Source: an uncultured Croceitalea sp.
Lineage (GTDB): Bacteria; Bacteroidota; Bacteroidia; Flavobacteriales; Flavobacteriaceae
Direction of reading: 5' to 3'
DNA: 43,792 bases
Assembly: GCA_937959125.1 (NCBI GenBank)
Contig: CALGQU010000021.1
Span: 1-43,792 of the forward strand
The translations under genes were made by a program, and so were the position numbers. The notes under the pieces are model-generated. The model did no database searches. It was not told the origin of the DNA and saw nothing but the letters and a program-made list of their open reading frames with translations. Shown piece after piece: positions 22,704 through 31,703 of this stretch (its first letter is position 1; the number at the start of each line of letters is the position of its first letter).

Positions 22704-24653
22704 ATGAATACCTACAAAACTTTATTGAACTATTTAGTGGCAATACTTGTAGTAAGCTGCGTTAATGAAAATGATTTAGACGACCCCACGAGCGGTGGTC
22801 CCCCCACAGATGATGGTCCTTTGGCAGGACTGAACGTATCAGCGGATTTTGATTATGCTACCAATAAAAGCGTAAACCTAACCTTGGATGCACCAAGTTT
22901 CTTGTCCAATGCCGTTTTTGAAGTTTATACCAAAAAATCTGAACAAGATAGCGTTCTGGTAGGTAAGGCCAAATTTGATGGGCTTGGTCATTTTGAGCAT
23001 ACCTATACGATAAGCGACCAAGCGGACAGTTTGCTTTTGTATACCAATTATATAGGTCTTATTGATAATATAAGACTTCCTATAGAAGATGGAGCGGTTT
23101 CCTTTGACTATCGTCCGTTTTATAGCAGGGAAGAAACATCCAATAGAAGATTTGAAACCCCGGAAAGAGCATTTTTTACAGCCTCAAATGCTGTGGACAA
23201 CTATACATTTATAGATTCTTTTGATTTTTTGGGTGTTCCTGATAATCTGGCATTTTCAGATGTAATTGAACAAAATTTGTTGGATGATATCAATGCGTCG
23301 CTACCTGAGAACGTTTCTGGCGGAATTCCAATATCGCATCCAGAGTATCTGGCAGGTAGGGAAACCAGTTTGGTGGTGACCAAAGAAGCTGATGTATGGG
23401 TGACCTTTGTTTCAGAAGGAGCGGGCTATCGCAATGTTCTTGGGTATTATTCTTATCCTTTGGGCCAAGAACCATCATCAGTAGACGAAATAACAACGCA
23501 CAATGTAATTTTTCCAAACGTCTCGTTCTTGTTTTCCGGCGGTGGATTGATCCCTGGTGATCGCGTTTACTTGGGCAGATTTCCCGAAAATACTGTAATC
23601 TCTTGGTTTATCGCCGCTAACGGATGGATAGGCAATGGCGTAAACGATGGTAGGGGCGTTTATTATTCAAATCCGGATTTTAATCCAGAATCAACAGAAG
23701 CCTTACGTAACCATATGGTATTATTACATGATGAGGCTAGGGAACTTACCTTGTTAGGTTTTGAAGATTTAAATAGGGATGGCGGTTCTGATGACGACTT
23801 TAACGATGCCGTTTTTTATGCAAGGGCTAATCCTGTAGATGCAATACAAGTAGGCAATTTGGCTTCTATCGATGTTTCCAATGATGAAGATGGTGATGGT
23901 GTCAATGATGAGTTGGACGATTTTCCCTTTGACCCAAACCAGGCCTTCAACAATTTTGTGCCATCGGAAAACTCCAACGGTAAAATGGTATTTGAAGATT
24001 TATGGCCCAGTCAAGGCGATTATGATTTTAATGATCTATCAATGGCATATTCCTTTAATCTAATTGCAAACGCCAATAGTTTGGTCACCAAGATAGAAGC
24101 TTCTTTTATGGTCGATAATATTGGTGCTGCTCTGCAAAATGGCTACGCTTTTACACTTCCTATTGCTACAACCAAAATTTCAAGTGTTGAAGGGCAAGTT
24201 TTAAATGCAGATTATATACAGACCAATAGCAATGGTACGGAAACCGGAACTGTAGCCAATGAATCCGTAATTTTTGTAGTTGGTGATGTAACCAATATGC
24301 TTAATGTACCCATTACTATGACCATTAATTTTTCTGAACCTATAGATCCTATGGATTTGGGGGAAGTACCTTTTAATTCTTTCCTTATCGTAAATGGAGA
24401 TCGGGCCAGGGAAATTCATTTGCCGGATTTGCCACCCACTAGTAAGGCCGATTATTTGGGTACCGGAGCGGATTTTAGTGATGCAACAATAGGCCGCTAC
24501 TATAAAACGGAAAACAACCTTCCTTGGGCAATGAACATCTTTGAAGGTTTTAACCCTCCGCCGGAAGCTATCCCAATTACATTGCAATATCCTCGATTTG
24601 TGAACTGGGCAAACTCTGGAGGAACGCAAGACTTGGATTGGTACCAACAATAG
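22704..24653 (+). CDS. LruC-domain lipoprotein in the EPS operon
   Basis: The 649-residue protein starts with a lipoprotein signal, lipobox LVVSC with Cys near residue 19, so it should be lipid-anchored. The middle has GSDDDFNDAVFYAR (DUF4114-like). An acidic, calcium-binding-type repeat NDEDGDGVNDELDDFPFDP follows at about 393-411. The C-terminal LruC domain begins FEDLWPSQGDYDFNDLSMAY (about 425-444). LruC-domain proteins are cell-surface proteins of Bacteroidota and Leptospira with unknown biochemical function. The gene starts 18 nt after a glycosyltransferase stop, so it belongs to the EPS operon; anchoring or binding of the polymer at the surface is a reasonable inference. Confidence 0.88.
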   Translation: MNTYKTLLNYLVAILVVSCVNENDLDDPTSGGPPTDDGPLAGLNVSADFDYATNKSVNLTLDAPSFLSNAVFEVYTKKSEQDSVLVGKAKFDGLGHFEHTYTISDQADSLLLYTNYIGLIDNIRLPIEDGAVSFDYRPFYSREETSNRRFETPERAFFTASNAVDNYTFIDSFDFLGVPDNLAFSDVIEQNLLDDINASLPENVSGGIPISHPEYLAGRETSLVVTKEADVWVTFVSEGAGYRNVLGYYSYPLGQEPSSVDEITTHNVIFPNVSFLFSGGGLIPGDRVYLGRFPENTVISWFIAANGWIGNGVNDGRGVYYSNPDFNPESTEALRNHMVLLHDEARELTLLGFEDLNRDGGSDDDFNDAVFYARANPVDAIQVGNLASIDVSNDEDGDGVNDELDDFPFDPNQAFNNFVPSENSNGKMVFEDLWPSQGDYDFNDLSMAYSFNLIANANSLVTKIEASFMVDNIGAALQNGYAFTLPIATTKISSVEGQVLNADYIQTNSNGTETGTVANESVIFVVGDVTNMLNVPITMTINFSEPIDPMDLGEVPFNSFLIVNGDRAREIHLPDLPPTSKADYLGTGADFSDATIGRYYKTENNLPWAMNIFEGFNPPPEAIPITLQYPRFVNWANSGGTQDLDWYQQ

Positions 24654-24658
24654 GGAAT

Positions 24659-24696
24659 ATGCTGGTGGTTTGTGGATAACAACGTAAATCCAGCAT
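24659..24696 (+). terminator. Hairpin after the LruC gene, weak terminator candidate
   Basis: ATGCTGG (24659-24665) pairs with CCAGCAT (24690-24696), with a short inner GTTTGT/ACAAC pairing. Only TTT follows, so it is a poor intrinsic terminator. It abuts the TTTCACAAC box of the next promoter and may insulate it from upstream transcription. Confidence 0.35.
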
Positions 24697-24746
24697 TTCA
24701 CAACAATATTTTTCATATTTAATTTTGTAAGATAATATTTACAAAA
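24696..24746 (+). promoter_or_regulatory. Shared regulatory element, variant B copy 1 (ugd)
   Basis: TTTCACAAC lies at 24696-24704 and the perfect inverted repeat TTGTAA-N8-TTACAA at 24725-24744, 24 nt before ugd. A TAATTTTG (TAnnTTTG type -7 box) at 24720-24727 overlaps the dyad, so a bound protein could block or reposition polymerase. Box-to-dyad spacing (31 from first T to G) equals that upstream of rfbB, and 19 of the last 20 bases are the same in both. Confidence 0.6.
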
Positions 24747-24768
24747 CATTAAGAAAAAACATAAAAAA

Positions 24769-26115
24769 ATGAATATTGCAGTAATTGGAACAGGGTATGT
24801 TGGTTTGGTTACCGGTACCTGTTTTGCAGAAACAGGAATCAATGTTACTTGTGTTGACATAGATAAGAAAAAAGTTGAAATGCTCCGCAATGGGAAAGTC
24901 CCTATTTATGAACCGGGTCTGGATGCCCTGCTGGAACGTAATATTGATAAAGGACGTATTTCTTTTACCACAAGCCTACAAAAGGCCATCCAAGGCTGCG
25001 ATGCAGTTTTTATTGCCGTAGGCACCCCACCGGATGAAGACGGAAGTGCGGATTTAAAATATGTTTTAGGGGTTGCAGGTGAGATTGGGCAGCATATGGA
25101 AGATTACAAGGTAATCATCACCAAGAGTACCGTGCCCGTAGGGACCTCCTATAAAGTAAAGAGTGCCGTAGAGAAAGAATTGGTAAAACGTGGCGTTCGT
25201 ATCCCGTTTGATGTGGCTTCAAATCCAGAGTTTTTAAAGGAAGGTAGTGCCGTTGATGATTTTTTAAAGCCGGATCGTATTGTGGTCGGTATTGAAAGCA
25301 AGCGCGCGGAAAAAGTAATGAAACGCCTTTACAAGCCTTTTTTAATGAACGGCCATCCTTTGTTGTTCATGGATATATTTTCCTCGGAAATGACCAAATA
25401 TGCGGCCAATTCCATGCTGGCGACCAAAATTAGTTTTATGAATGATATTGCCAACCTATGTGAACTGGTAGGGGCAAATGTTGATTTGGTACGCAAGGGT
25501 ATAGGTTCTGATACTAGGATAGGAAACAAGTTCATTTATCCGGGCACCGGATATGGTGGTAGTTGCTTCCCTAAAGATGTACAGGCCTTGGTTCGTACCG
25601 CAGATGAATATGGACACTCCCTGGAAGTATTGAAAGCCGTAGAAGCGGTAAACTACAGACAGAAAACCACTTTGGTAGAAAAAATAAAGAAACACTTTGG
25701 GGAAAACCTCAAAGGAAAGCAGTTTGGGCTTTGGGGCCTGGCGTTCAAACCCAAAACAGACGATATGCGAGAGGCACCCTCTTTGGTCATCATAAAAGAA
25801 TTAAAAGCCTTGGGCGCCAGCATACGGGCCTATGATCCAGTAGCCATGGAAGAAGCAGAACGCATTTTGGGCAAGTCCATTGACTATGCCAAGGATGAAT
25901 ATGATGCGTGTATTGATGCCGATGCTTTGATCGTGGTTACGGAATGGTCAGAGTTTAGAATGCCCAACTTTAGGATTTTGGAAAAACTCATGAACGAACG
26001 TAGCATTTTTGACGGTAGGAACATCTATGATCGGGAAGAAATGGAAGACAACGGATTTAATTACTACAGTATTGGCAGGGAGCCAATTACCATTAAGGTT
26101 GCTGTGGAAGCGTGA
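24769..26115 (+). CDS. ugd: UDP-glucose 6-dehydrogenase
   Basis: The 448-residue protein has the N-terminal NAD-binding motif GTGYVGLVTGTCFAETG (residues 7-23), the family signature NPEFLKEGSAVDDFLKPDRIVVG, and the catalytic Cys in GTGYGGSCFPKD (about residue 265). The C-terminal UDP-binding domain has GLAFKPKTDDMREAPS. It oxidises UDP-glucose twice to UDP-glucuronate, supplying an acidic sugar for the polymer. UDP-N-acetylmannosamine dehydrogenase is a related alternative, but the NPEFLKEG motif favours Ugd. The gene has its own promoter region with the shared dyad and is followed by a 160-nt structured spacer. Confidence 0.93.
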   Translation: MNIAVIGTGYVGLVTGTCFAETGINVTCVDIDKKKVEMLRNGKVPIYEPGLDALLERNIDKGRISFTTSLQKAIQGCDAVFIAVGTPPDEDGSADLKYVLGVAGEIGQHMEDYKVIITKSTVPVGTSYKVKSAVEKELVKRGVRIPFDVASNPEFLKEGSAVDDFLKPDRIVVGIESKRAEKVMKRLYKPFLMNGHPLLFMDIFSSEMTKYAANSMLATKISFMNDIANLCELVGANVDLVRKGIGSDTRIGNKFIYPGTGYGGSCFPKDVQALVRTADEYGHSLEVLKAVEAVNYRQKTTLVEKIKKHFGENLKGKQFGLWGLAFKPKTDDMREAPSLVIIKELKALGASIRAYDPVAMEEAERILGKSIDYAKDEYDACIDADALIVVTEWSEFRMPNFRILEKLMNERSIFDGRNIYDREEMEDNGFNYYSIGREPITIKVAVEA

Positions 26116-26131
26116 TTTTTTGTATTCGCGT

Positions 26132-26236
26132 AAACTACCTTGGGGGAGGTCCCAAAAGGTAGTTGCGAGCAACAAGATTAGAATGTAAAGGCAAAGCCGT
26201 CTGCCGGACAGGTAGACCTTGGGGTAGTATACCCCT
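26132..26236 (+). other. Cluster of stem-loops between ugd and a glycosyltransferase
   Basis: Four inverted repeats lie close together. A 12-bp stem with a two-base bulge is formed by AACTACCTTGGG (26133-26144) and the arm ending at 26164. A short GTTGC-GA-GCAAC palindrome lies at 26162-26173. A GTCTGCC/GGTAGAC stem lies around 26199-26217. GGGGTA-GTA-TACCCC lies at 26221-26235. None is followed by a clear U-tract. The third resembles short flavobacterial intergenic repeats. The region could stabilise or process the mRNA, or be a decayed repeat element. Confidence 0.6.
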
Positions 26237-26275
26237 TTGGCAGGGCCAATAAAATGTAAATAAAACAAGACCCTT

Positions 26276-27481
26276 ATGCAGTTGTTCGATGTTTTTCCGG
26301 CCATTTTAGAAATTATACTGTTGGCTTATTTTGGCAGCGCGGCCCTGTATGTTTTTATTTTTTCCCTAGCAGGTCGTTTCCATCGGTTTTCAAAGCCCCA
26401 TACGGTTGACTTAAAACGAAAGGTTGCAGTATTGATACCGGGTTATAAAGAAGATGCGGTCATTGTTGAGGTGGCCAGAAGGGCTTTGGAGCAAAGTTAT
26501 CCAGAAGCCTTTTTTGAAGTAGTCGTTATTGCAGATTCTTTTCAAGAGCTTACCCTCCAAAAATTGGAACGATTGCCTATAAAACTGGTTAAGGTGACTT
26601 TTGAAAAAAGTACAAAATCTAAAGCACTTAACCGGGCGATGGAAGTCATTGGTGACGATTTTGATGTGGCCTTGGTCCTGGATGCGGATAATGTGATGGA
26701 ATTTGATTTTATTGAGCGTATAAATACCGCGTTCAATAGCGGATATCAAGTAGTTCAAGGACATCGAGTGGCCAAAAATACCAATACGCCAATGGCCATA
26801 TTGGATGCGATAAGCGAAGAAGTAAACAACCATATTTTTAGAAAAGGCCATCGCGTTTTGGGGTTATCCTCCGCGCTCATAGGTTCCGGTATGGCTTTCG
26901 AGTATCGTTTTTTTAAGGAAACCATGGCCAATGTAGAAGCAGTAGGTGGTTTTGATAAGGAATTGGAGCTTAAATTACTTAAAGGTAGGAATACTATTGA
27001 ATACTTGGAAGATGCCTTGGTTTTGGATGAGAAAGTCCAAAAAACCGAAGTTTTTGCCAATCAAAGAAAGCGATGGTTATCTGCCCAATTTATTTACTTT
27101 AAAAGGTTTGCCGTCTCTGGATTAAAAGAATTGCTCCTAAAAGGCAATATTGATTTTGCAGATAAGGTATATCAAATGATTTCCCCTCCAAGGGTACTTC
27201 TTTTAGGTATTGTTCTTGGCATAACGTTTTACTATTTTTTAATTGATAATAACGTTTTGCCTATTGCAGCCGTGGTTCCCCCGTACCTCTGGTATACGGC
27301 TGCTGGACTTACCTTTTTAGCATTTTTAATGGCCGTTCCAAAAAAGTATTATACCAAAGAAACGGTATCCGCCTTGTGGACATTGCCCAAAACGTTTGGG
27401 ATTTTGTTTTTATCGCTTTTTAAACTAAAAGGGGCCAATAAAAAGTTTATCCATACCCAACACGGTACGCTTAATACATAA
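26276..27481 (+). CDS. Membrane family 2 glycosyltransferase
   Basis: The 401-residue protein has a membrane helix at the N-terminus (about 8-30) and two or three at the C-terminus (about 305-385), around a GT-A domain. Motifs are VAVLIPGYKEDAVIVEVARRAL, VALVLDADNVME (DxD), a central GSGMAFEY and QRKRWLSAQF (Q/RxxRW), as in processive or membrane GT2 enzymes. It may act at the inner membrane on lipid-linked intermediates. The QxxRW motif is typical of synthase-like enzymes, so a polymerising role is possible, though a Wzy is also present. It follows the structured spacer and precedes another glycosyltransferase by 9 nt. Confidence 0.87.
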   Translation: MQLFDVFPAILEIILLAYFGSAALYVFIFSLAGRFHRFSKPHTVDLKRKVAVLIPGYKEDAVIVEVARRALEQSYPEAFFEVVVIADSFQELTLQKLERLPIKLVKVTFEKSTKSKALNRAMEVIGDDFDVALVLDADNVMEFDFIERINTAFNSGYQVVQGHRVAKNTNTPMAILDAISEEVNNHIFRKGHRVLGLSSALIGSGMAFEYRFFKETMANVEAVGGFDKELELKLLKGRNTIEYLEDALVLDEKVQKTEVFANQRKRWLSAQFIYFKRFAVSGLKELLLKGNIDFADKVYQMISPPRVLLLGIVLGITFYYFLIDNNVLPIAAVVPPYLWYTAAGLTFLAFLMAVPKKYYTKETVSALWTLPKTFGILFLSLFKLKGANKKFIHTQHGTLNT

Positions 27482-27490
27482 AAGAACATC

Positions 27491-28651
27491 ATGAAGATAG
27501 GCATTGAGGGACAACGACTTTTTAGAAAAAAGAAGCACGGTATGGATATGGTGGCCCTGGAACTCATTAAAAACTTACAAAAAATAGATAATCACAATAG
27601 CTATGTCATTTTTGTAAGGCCAGATGAAGATAGCACTTGTATTCCCGCTGCCAAGAATTTTAAGGTCGTAACGTTGACTTCCAAATTTGGGTATCCCGGT
27701 TGGGAGCAATGGGTGTTGCCAAGGGCGGCGTATAAAGAGGGTTGTGATGTGCTGCATTGTACCAGCAATACGGGCCCCATTTTTTCAAAGGTCCCCTTAG
27801 TGACCACTTTACATGATATTATCTATTTGGAAAGCATCAGCATATTTAAAAAAGAAGGAACATGGTACCAAAAACTAGGTAATATGTACCGTAGGTATTT
27901 TGTGCCTCCCGTAATACGGAAAAGCAAAAAAGTGATTACGGTTTCAAATTATGAGAAGAACCGCATCAATACCTATTTTGGTTTTAAGGACGATCGTCTA
28001 ACGGCAATATACAATGGTGTAGGCGAACATTTTAAAAAAATCGCCGATAAGAAAACCTTAACGTCCGTAACTAAAAAATTTGGGCTTCCAGAAGACTATT
28101 TCTTCTTTTTGGGGAATACGGATCCCAAGAAAAATACCATTGGTGTACTTAGGGCTTTTAATGCTTACAATACAGCTTATCCAAATAAATACACCTTGGT
28201 GATGTTGGATTATAATGAAGAGGAACTAGACCGACTCCTAAACAATATTGGTGCGCCGGAACTACGTAATAACATTCAGCTTTTAGGCTATGTGCCCAAT
28301 GCAGAACTTCCTGCCATTATTAACCAATGTGCAATTTTTCTTTACCCATCGTTACGGGAGAGTTTTGGAATTCCCATACTGGAAGGGATGGCTTGCGGAG
28401 TGCCGGTCATTACTTCGAACACCTCTTCCATGCCCGAGGTTGCCGGGGAAGATGCAGCCTTGATCGTTGACCCTTTGAACACAAAAGAAATAGCGGATGC
28501 CATGCGAAATTTGGTGGAGGACCGTATGTTGGCTTCCGTGCTGGCGGAAAAAGGGATCCTACGGGCAAAAGAATTTTCTTGGAAAGCTATGGCTGCCAAT
28601 GTTTTAGAACTGTATGAAGACGTATATAAAGAACTTAAAACAGCACCATGA
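27491..28651 (+). CDS. Family 4 glycosyltransferase
   Basis: The 386-residue protein has a GT-B fold. The acceptor domain starts MKIGIEGQRLFRKKKHGMDMVALELI, and the donor domain contains FFLGNTDPKKNTIGVLRAF, LLGYVPNAELPAIINQCAIFLYPSLRESFGIPILEGMACGVPVITS. The E-x7-E motif (ESFGIPILEGMA) marks nucleotide-sugar binding in GT4. Retaining transfer of an unknown sugar is expected in the cytosol. Its stop overlaps the start of the next glycosyltransferase by four bases. Confidence 0.9.
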   Translation: MKIGIEGQRLFRKKKHGMDMVALELIKNLQKIDNHNSYVIFVRPDEDSTCIPAAKNFKVVTLTSKFGYPGWEQWVLPRAAYKEGCDVLHCTSNTGPIFSKVPLVTTLHDIIYLESISIFKKEGTWYQKLGNMYRRYFVPPVIRKSKKVITVSNYEKNRINTYFGFKDDRLTAIYNGVGEHFKKIADKKTLTSVTKKFGLPEDYFFFLGNTDPKKNTIGVLRAFNAYNTAYPNKYTLVMLDYNEEELDRLLNNIGAPELRNNIQLLGYVPNAELPAIINQCAIFLYPSLRESFGIPILEGMACGVPVITSNTSSMPEVAGEDAALIVDPLNTKEIADAMRNLVEDRMLASVLAEKGILRAKEFSWKAMAANVLELYEDVYKELKTAP

Positions 28652-29841
28652 TCACAAATCAAGATATCGTAGTTATCGGAATCCAAGCTTGGGATATTGA
28701 AATAGGGAGCAATTGCAAAAATATTGCGATGGAGTTTGCCAAGCACAACAGGGTGCTTTATGTAAACCCGCCCATGGACAGGGCATCCCTCAAACGGGAA
28801 AAACATACGGAGAAAATCCAAAAGCGAATCCAGATCAAAAATGGCCAAGAGGCAGATTTGTTAAAGGTGCAAGATAATCTGTGGAACCTCTATCCCAAAC
28901 GCATGACGGAATCTATCAATTGGATTCCTTTTCATGGCCTTTTTAAGCTATTGAACAAACGCAATAACAAAATTTTTGCCGGGGATATTAAATCTGCCAT
29001 GGATAGGTTGGGTTTTGGTAAGGTGCTTTTGTTTAATGACAGTTCTATGTTTTTAGGGTTCCACCTAAAAGAATTGTTGCCCGTTAGCAGGTATACCTAT
29101 TATATGCGGGATTACCTTATAAAAGTCCCCTATTGGAAAAAACACGGGGAACGTTTGGAACCCAAATTGATTGAGAAGGCGGATACCATAGTCAACAATT
29201 CCACGCTTTATGCGGAATATGGTGCCAAATACAACAAACAAAGTTATATGGTAGGGCAGGGATGCGATGTTTCCCTTTTTAACGATGCAAAGAATGCTAT
29301 CCAAATTCCCGATGAGTTCCAAGACATTCCCAAACCTATTTTGGGGTATGTTGGGTACTTGACCAGTATGCGGTTGGATATCCCGTTATTGGAACATTTG
29401 GCAAATGCCAAGAAAGACTGGAGCATTGTTTTGGTAGGTCCGGAAGATCAGGATTTCCGGAAATCCAAATTGCATGAGTTGGATAATGTCTATTTCTTGG
29501 GGAGTAAGCAAGCGAACGACCTTCCTGCTTATGTTAAAGGTTTTGATGTGGCCATGAACCCCCAAGTGGTCAACTTTTGGACCATAGGCAACTACCCCAG
29601 AAAAATTGATGAATACTTGGCCATGGGCAAACCTACATTGGCTACAAAGACAAAGGCTATGGAGATGTTTAAGGACCATGTGTACCTGGCAGAGACCAAA
29701 GAAGACTATGTGCAATTGGCAATGAAGGCCTTAGAAGAGAACTCCCAAAAATTGATCGCGGGACGCATTGCATTTGCAAAAAGCCATACCTGGGAAAATA
29801 ATGTAATGGCCATTTATAAGGCCATCAAAAAATCGGCTTAA
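28648..29841 (+). CDS. Glycosyltransferase (GT-B, family 1/4 type)
   Basis: The 397-residue protein starts VVIGIQAWDIEIGSNCKNIAMEFAKHNRVLYVNPP, which is typical of a GT-B group often encoded in EPS loci (TuaH-like). The C-terminal half has ILGYVGYLTSMRLDIPLLEHLA, VLVGPEDQDF, VYFLGSKQANDLPAYVKGFDVAMNPQ and YPRKIDEYLAMGKPTLAT, covering the donor-binding region. It overlaps the preceding gene by ATGA and is followed after one base by an acyltransferase. The donor sugar is unknown. Confidence 0.87.
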   Translation: MITNQDIVVIGIQAWDIEIGSNCKNIAMEFAKHNRVLYVNPPMDRASLKREKHTEKIQKRIQIKNGQEADLLKVQDNLWNLYPKRMTESINWIPFHGLFKLLNKRNNKIFAGDIKSAMDRLGFGKVLLFNDSSMFLGFHLKELLPVSRYTYYMRDYLIKVPYWKKHGERLEPKLIEKADTIVNNSTLYAEYGAKYNKQSYMVGQGCDVSLFNDAKNAIQIPDEFQDIPKPILGYVGYLTSMRLDIPLLEHLANAKKDWSIVLVGPEDQDFRKSKLHELDNVYFLGSKQANDLPAYVKGFDVAMNPQVVNFWTIGNYPRKIDEYLAMGKPTLATKTKAMEMFKDHVYLAETKEDYVQLAMKALEENSQKLIAGRIAFAKSHTWENNVMAIYKAIKKSA

Positions 29842-29842
29842 G

Positions 29843-30481
29843 ATGGGTTTTAAAGAAAACATAAAAAGCAGTACCCGGTTAAAAAAACTGGTCCATTGGA
29901 TGTTGGTCCCCAAGGGACAAGCAAGACCAAGGCTATGGGTAAAATGGTTGGTCAATCCCTTTTACCATAAGCTAGGGAAGAACGCAAGCATACGAAGGCG
30001 AACACGCATGGACGTTTTGCCCTGGAACAATTTTGAGCTTGGCACAAATTCTACTATTGAAGATTTTACCACGATCAATAATGGAGTAGGAGCAGTGGTC
30101 ATTGGCAGGAATACCAGAATTGGCTTGGGCAATACGCTCATAGGTCCGGTGACCATTGCAAATGATGTTCGTTTGGCGCAGAACGTAGTTTTATCTGGTT
30201 TAAACCATAATTATGAAGACGTTACCCGTCCTATCCATACACAAGGGGTATCCACAGCAATGATCACTGTTGAAGAAGCCACTTGGATAGGGGCCAATGT
30301 TACCGTGGTGGCCGGTGTAACCATTGGTAAACACTGCATTGTTGCCGGAGGCAGCGTAGTGACTAAGGATGTTCCCTCTTATTCGGTCGTTGTTGGGAAC
30401 CCGGCAAGGGTGGTCAAACAGTATAATTTCAGTTCCGATAGTTGGGAAAAAGTACAAAAAAGAGAGGCAGTTCTCCTCTAA
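29843..30481 (+). CDS. Hexapeptide-repeat O-acyltransferase
   Basis: The 212-residue protein contains left-handed beta-helix hexapeptide repeats from about residue 70: IEDFTTINNGVGAVVIGRNTRIGLGNTLIGPVTIANDVRLAQNVVLSGLNH. It then has TWIGANVTVVAGVTIGKHCIVAGGSVVTKDVPSYSVVVGNPARVV, characteristic of the maltose/galactoside acetyltransferase-like group, with a catalytic His likely in GLNH. It probably acetylates a sugar of the repeat unit using acetyl-CoA. A 60-residue N-terminal region precedes the repeats. It lies inside the glycosyltransferase run and ends 10 nt before the next gene. Confidence 0.9.
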   Translation: MGFKENIKSSTRLKKLVHWMLVPKGQARPRLWVKWLVNPFYHKLGKNASIRRRTRMDVLPWNNFELGTNSTIEDFTTINNGVGAVVIGRNTRIGLGNTLIGPVTIANDVRLAQNVVLSGLNHNYEDVTRPIHTQGVSTAMITVEEATWIGANVTVVAGVTIGKHCIVAGGSVVTKDVPSYSVVVGNPARVVKQYNFSSDSWEKVQKREAVLL

Positions 30482-30491
30482 AAAAATTGCT

Positions 30492-31703
30492 ATGGAAAAT
30501 TTAAAATTGTTTTTCTGGATGGCCCTGGCCATTATATTTTACTCTTATTTAGGCTATGGCCTAGTTTTATTTGCCATTATTAAGGTGAGACGACTATTAG
30601 GTCTTGGAAAACCCTTTGAAGGAAATGAGGACTATGAACCAGAGGTTACCCTCTTTGTTGCCGCCTACAATGAGAAAGATTACTTGGATCAGAAGGTAAA
30701 AAATTCCAGAAGTTTGGAGTATCCCAAGAAAAAGGTAACCCAATTATGGGTAACGGACGGCTCTGATGATGGAACTCCGCAAGAGCTTAAAAAATATGGT
30801 GATGTTACCATTCTGCACCAACCGGAACGTAAGGGTAAGATTGCCGCAATGAACAGGGGAATGCGACAGGTAAAAACACCCATCACCATTTTTTCCGATG
30901 GCAATACGGACTTGGGCAAGGATTCCATAAAGGAAATTGTAAGACTCTTCAGAAATCCTAAGGTAGGTTGCGTTTCCGGGGAAAAACGAATTTATTCCAA
31001 AGACGCGGACAGTGCCGCTGGGGCAGGGGAAGGCATGTATTGGAAGTATGAATCACAATTGAAGAAGTGGGATGCAGAACTGTATTCCGTTGTGGGTGCG
31101 GCCGGCGAACTTTTTGCCATTCGAACCGCATTATGGCAAGAGGTAGAAAAAGATACCCTTTTGGACGATTTTATGATTTCTTTGCGTGTCGCTATGAAGG
31201 GCAGCACCATACAGTACAATCCTAACGCCTATGCCATAGAAAACGCATCGGCCAATGTAAAGGAAGAACTAAAACGAAAAATTAGGATATCAGCTGGTGG
31301 GATCCAATCCGTTGTACGTTTGGCACCCCTATTGAATTTCTTTAAGTATGGGACCTTATCGTTTCAGTACATATCCCATAGAGTGCTGCGGTGGACGCTT
31401 ACACCATTGTTATTGCTATTGATCGTTCCCGTTAACTTTATCCTTGCACAACAAGAAGGTATTTTTGGTTTGGGCCTTTTTAGTTTCTTGTTTTGGGGCC
31501 AAGTTGTCTTTTATGCGGCTTCATTGCTTGGATGGTTTTTGGAGAATAGACAGATACGGTTAAAAGTGCTTTTTATTCCGTATTACTTTTTTATCATGAA
31601 TTTATCCGTGTTTTTGGGCTTTGCCCGATATCTTAAAGGCAACCAATCCGTGAATTGGGAACGGGCCAAGCGAGGAGGGGAAACCGCAGAGATTGCCGTT
31701 TAA
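30492..31703 (+). CDS. Membrane family 2 glycosyltransferase (last EPS gene)
   Basis: The protein has 403 residues from the ATG at 30492, which follows the acyltransferase stop by 10 nt. A longer reading frame starting at 30369 would overlap that gene and is not credible. It has an N-terminal helix (about 7-27), a GT-A domain with EVTLFVAAYNEKDYLDQKV, TQLWVTDGSDDGTPQEL and ITIFSDGNTDLG (DxN variant of DxD), and C-terminal helices (about 310-390). The organisation resembles ICaA-like or cellulose-synthase-like membrane GT2 enzymes. The stop codon is shared with the convergent receiver-kinase gene on the other strand, so the two transcripts must overlap. Confidence 0.87.
   Translation: MENLKLFFWMALAIIFYSYLGYGLVLFAIIKVRRLLGLGKPFEGNEDYEPEVTLFVAAYNEKDYLDQKVKNSRSLEYPKKKVTQLWVTDGSDDGTPQELKKYGDVTILHQPERKGKIAAMNRGMRQVKTPITIFSDGNTDLGKDSIKEIVRLFRNPKVGCVSGEKRIYSKDADSAAGAGEGMYWKYESQLKKWDAELYSVVGAAGELFAIRTALWQEVEKDTLLDDFMISLRVAMKGSTIQYNPNAYAIENASANVKEELKRKIRISAGGIQSVVRLAPLLNFFKYGTLSFQYISHRVLRWTLTPLLLLLIVPVNFILAQQEGIFGLGLFSFLFWGQVVFYAASLLGWFLENRQIRLKVLFIPYYFFIMNLSVFLGFARYLKGNQSVNWERAKRGGETAEIAV

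Noticed and set aside
24201-24890. A 229-codon minus-strand frame across the LruC gene end and the ugd start
   Set aside because: It is antisense to two well-supported genes and their promoter, and shows no recognisable domain.
26132-26236. A riboswitch before the glycosyltransferase at 26276
   Set aside because: Stem-loops are present, but none matches a known aptamer arrangement and the region resembles dispersed repeats.
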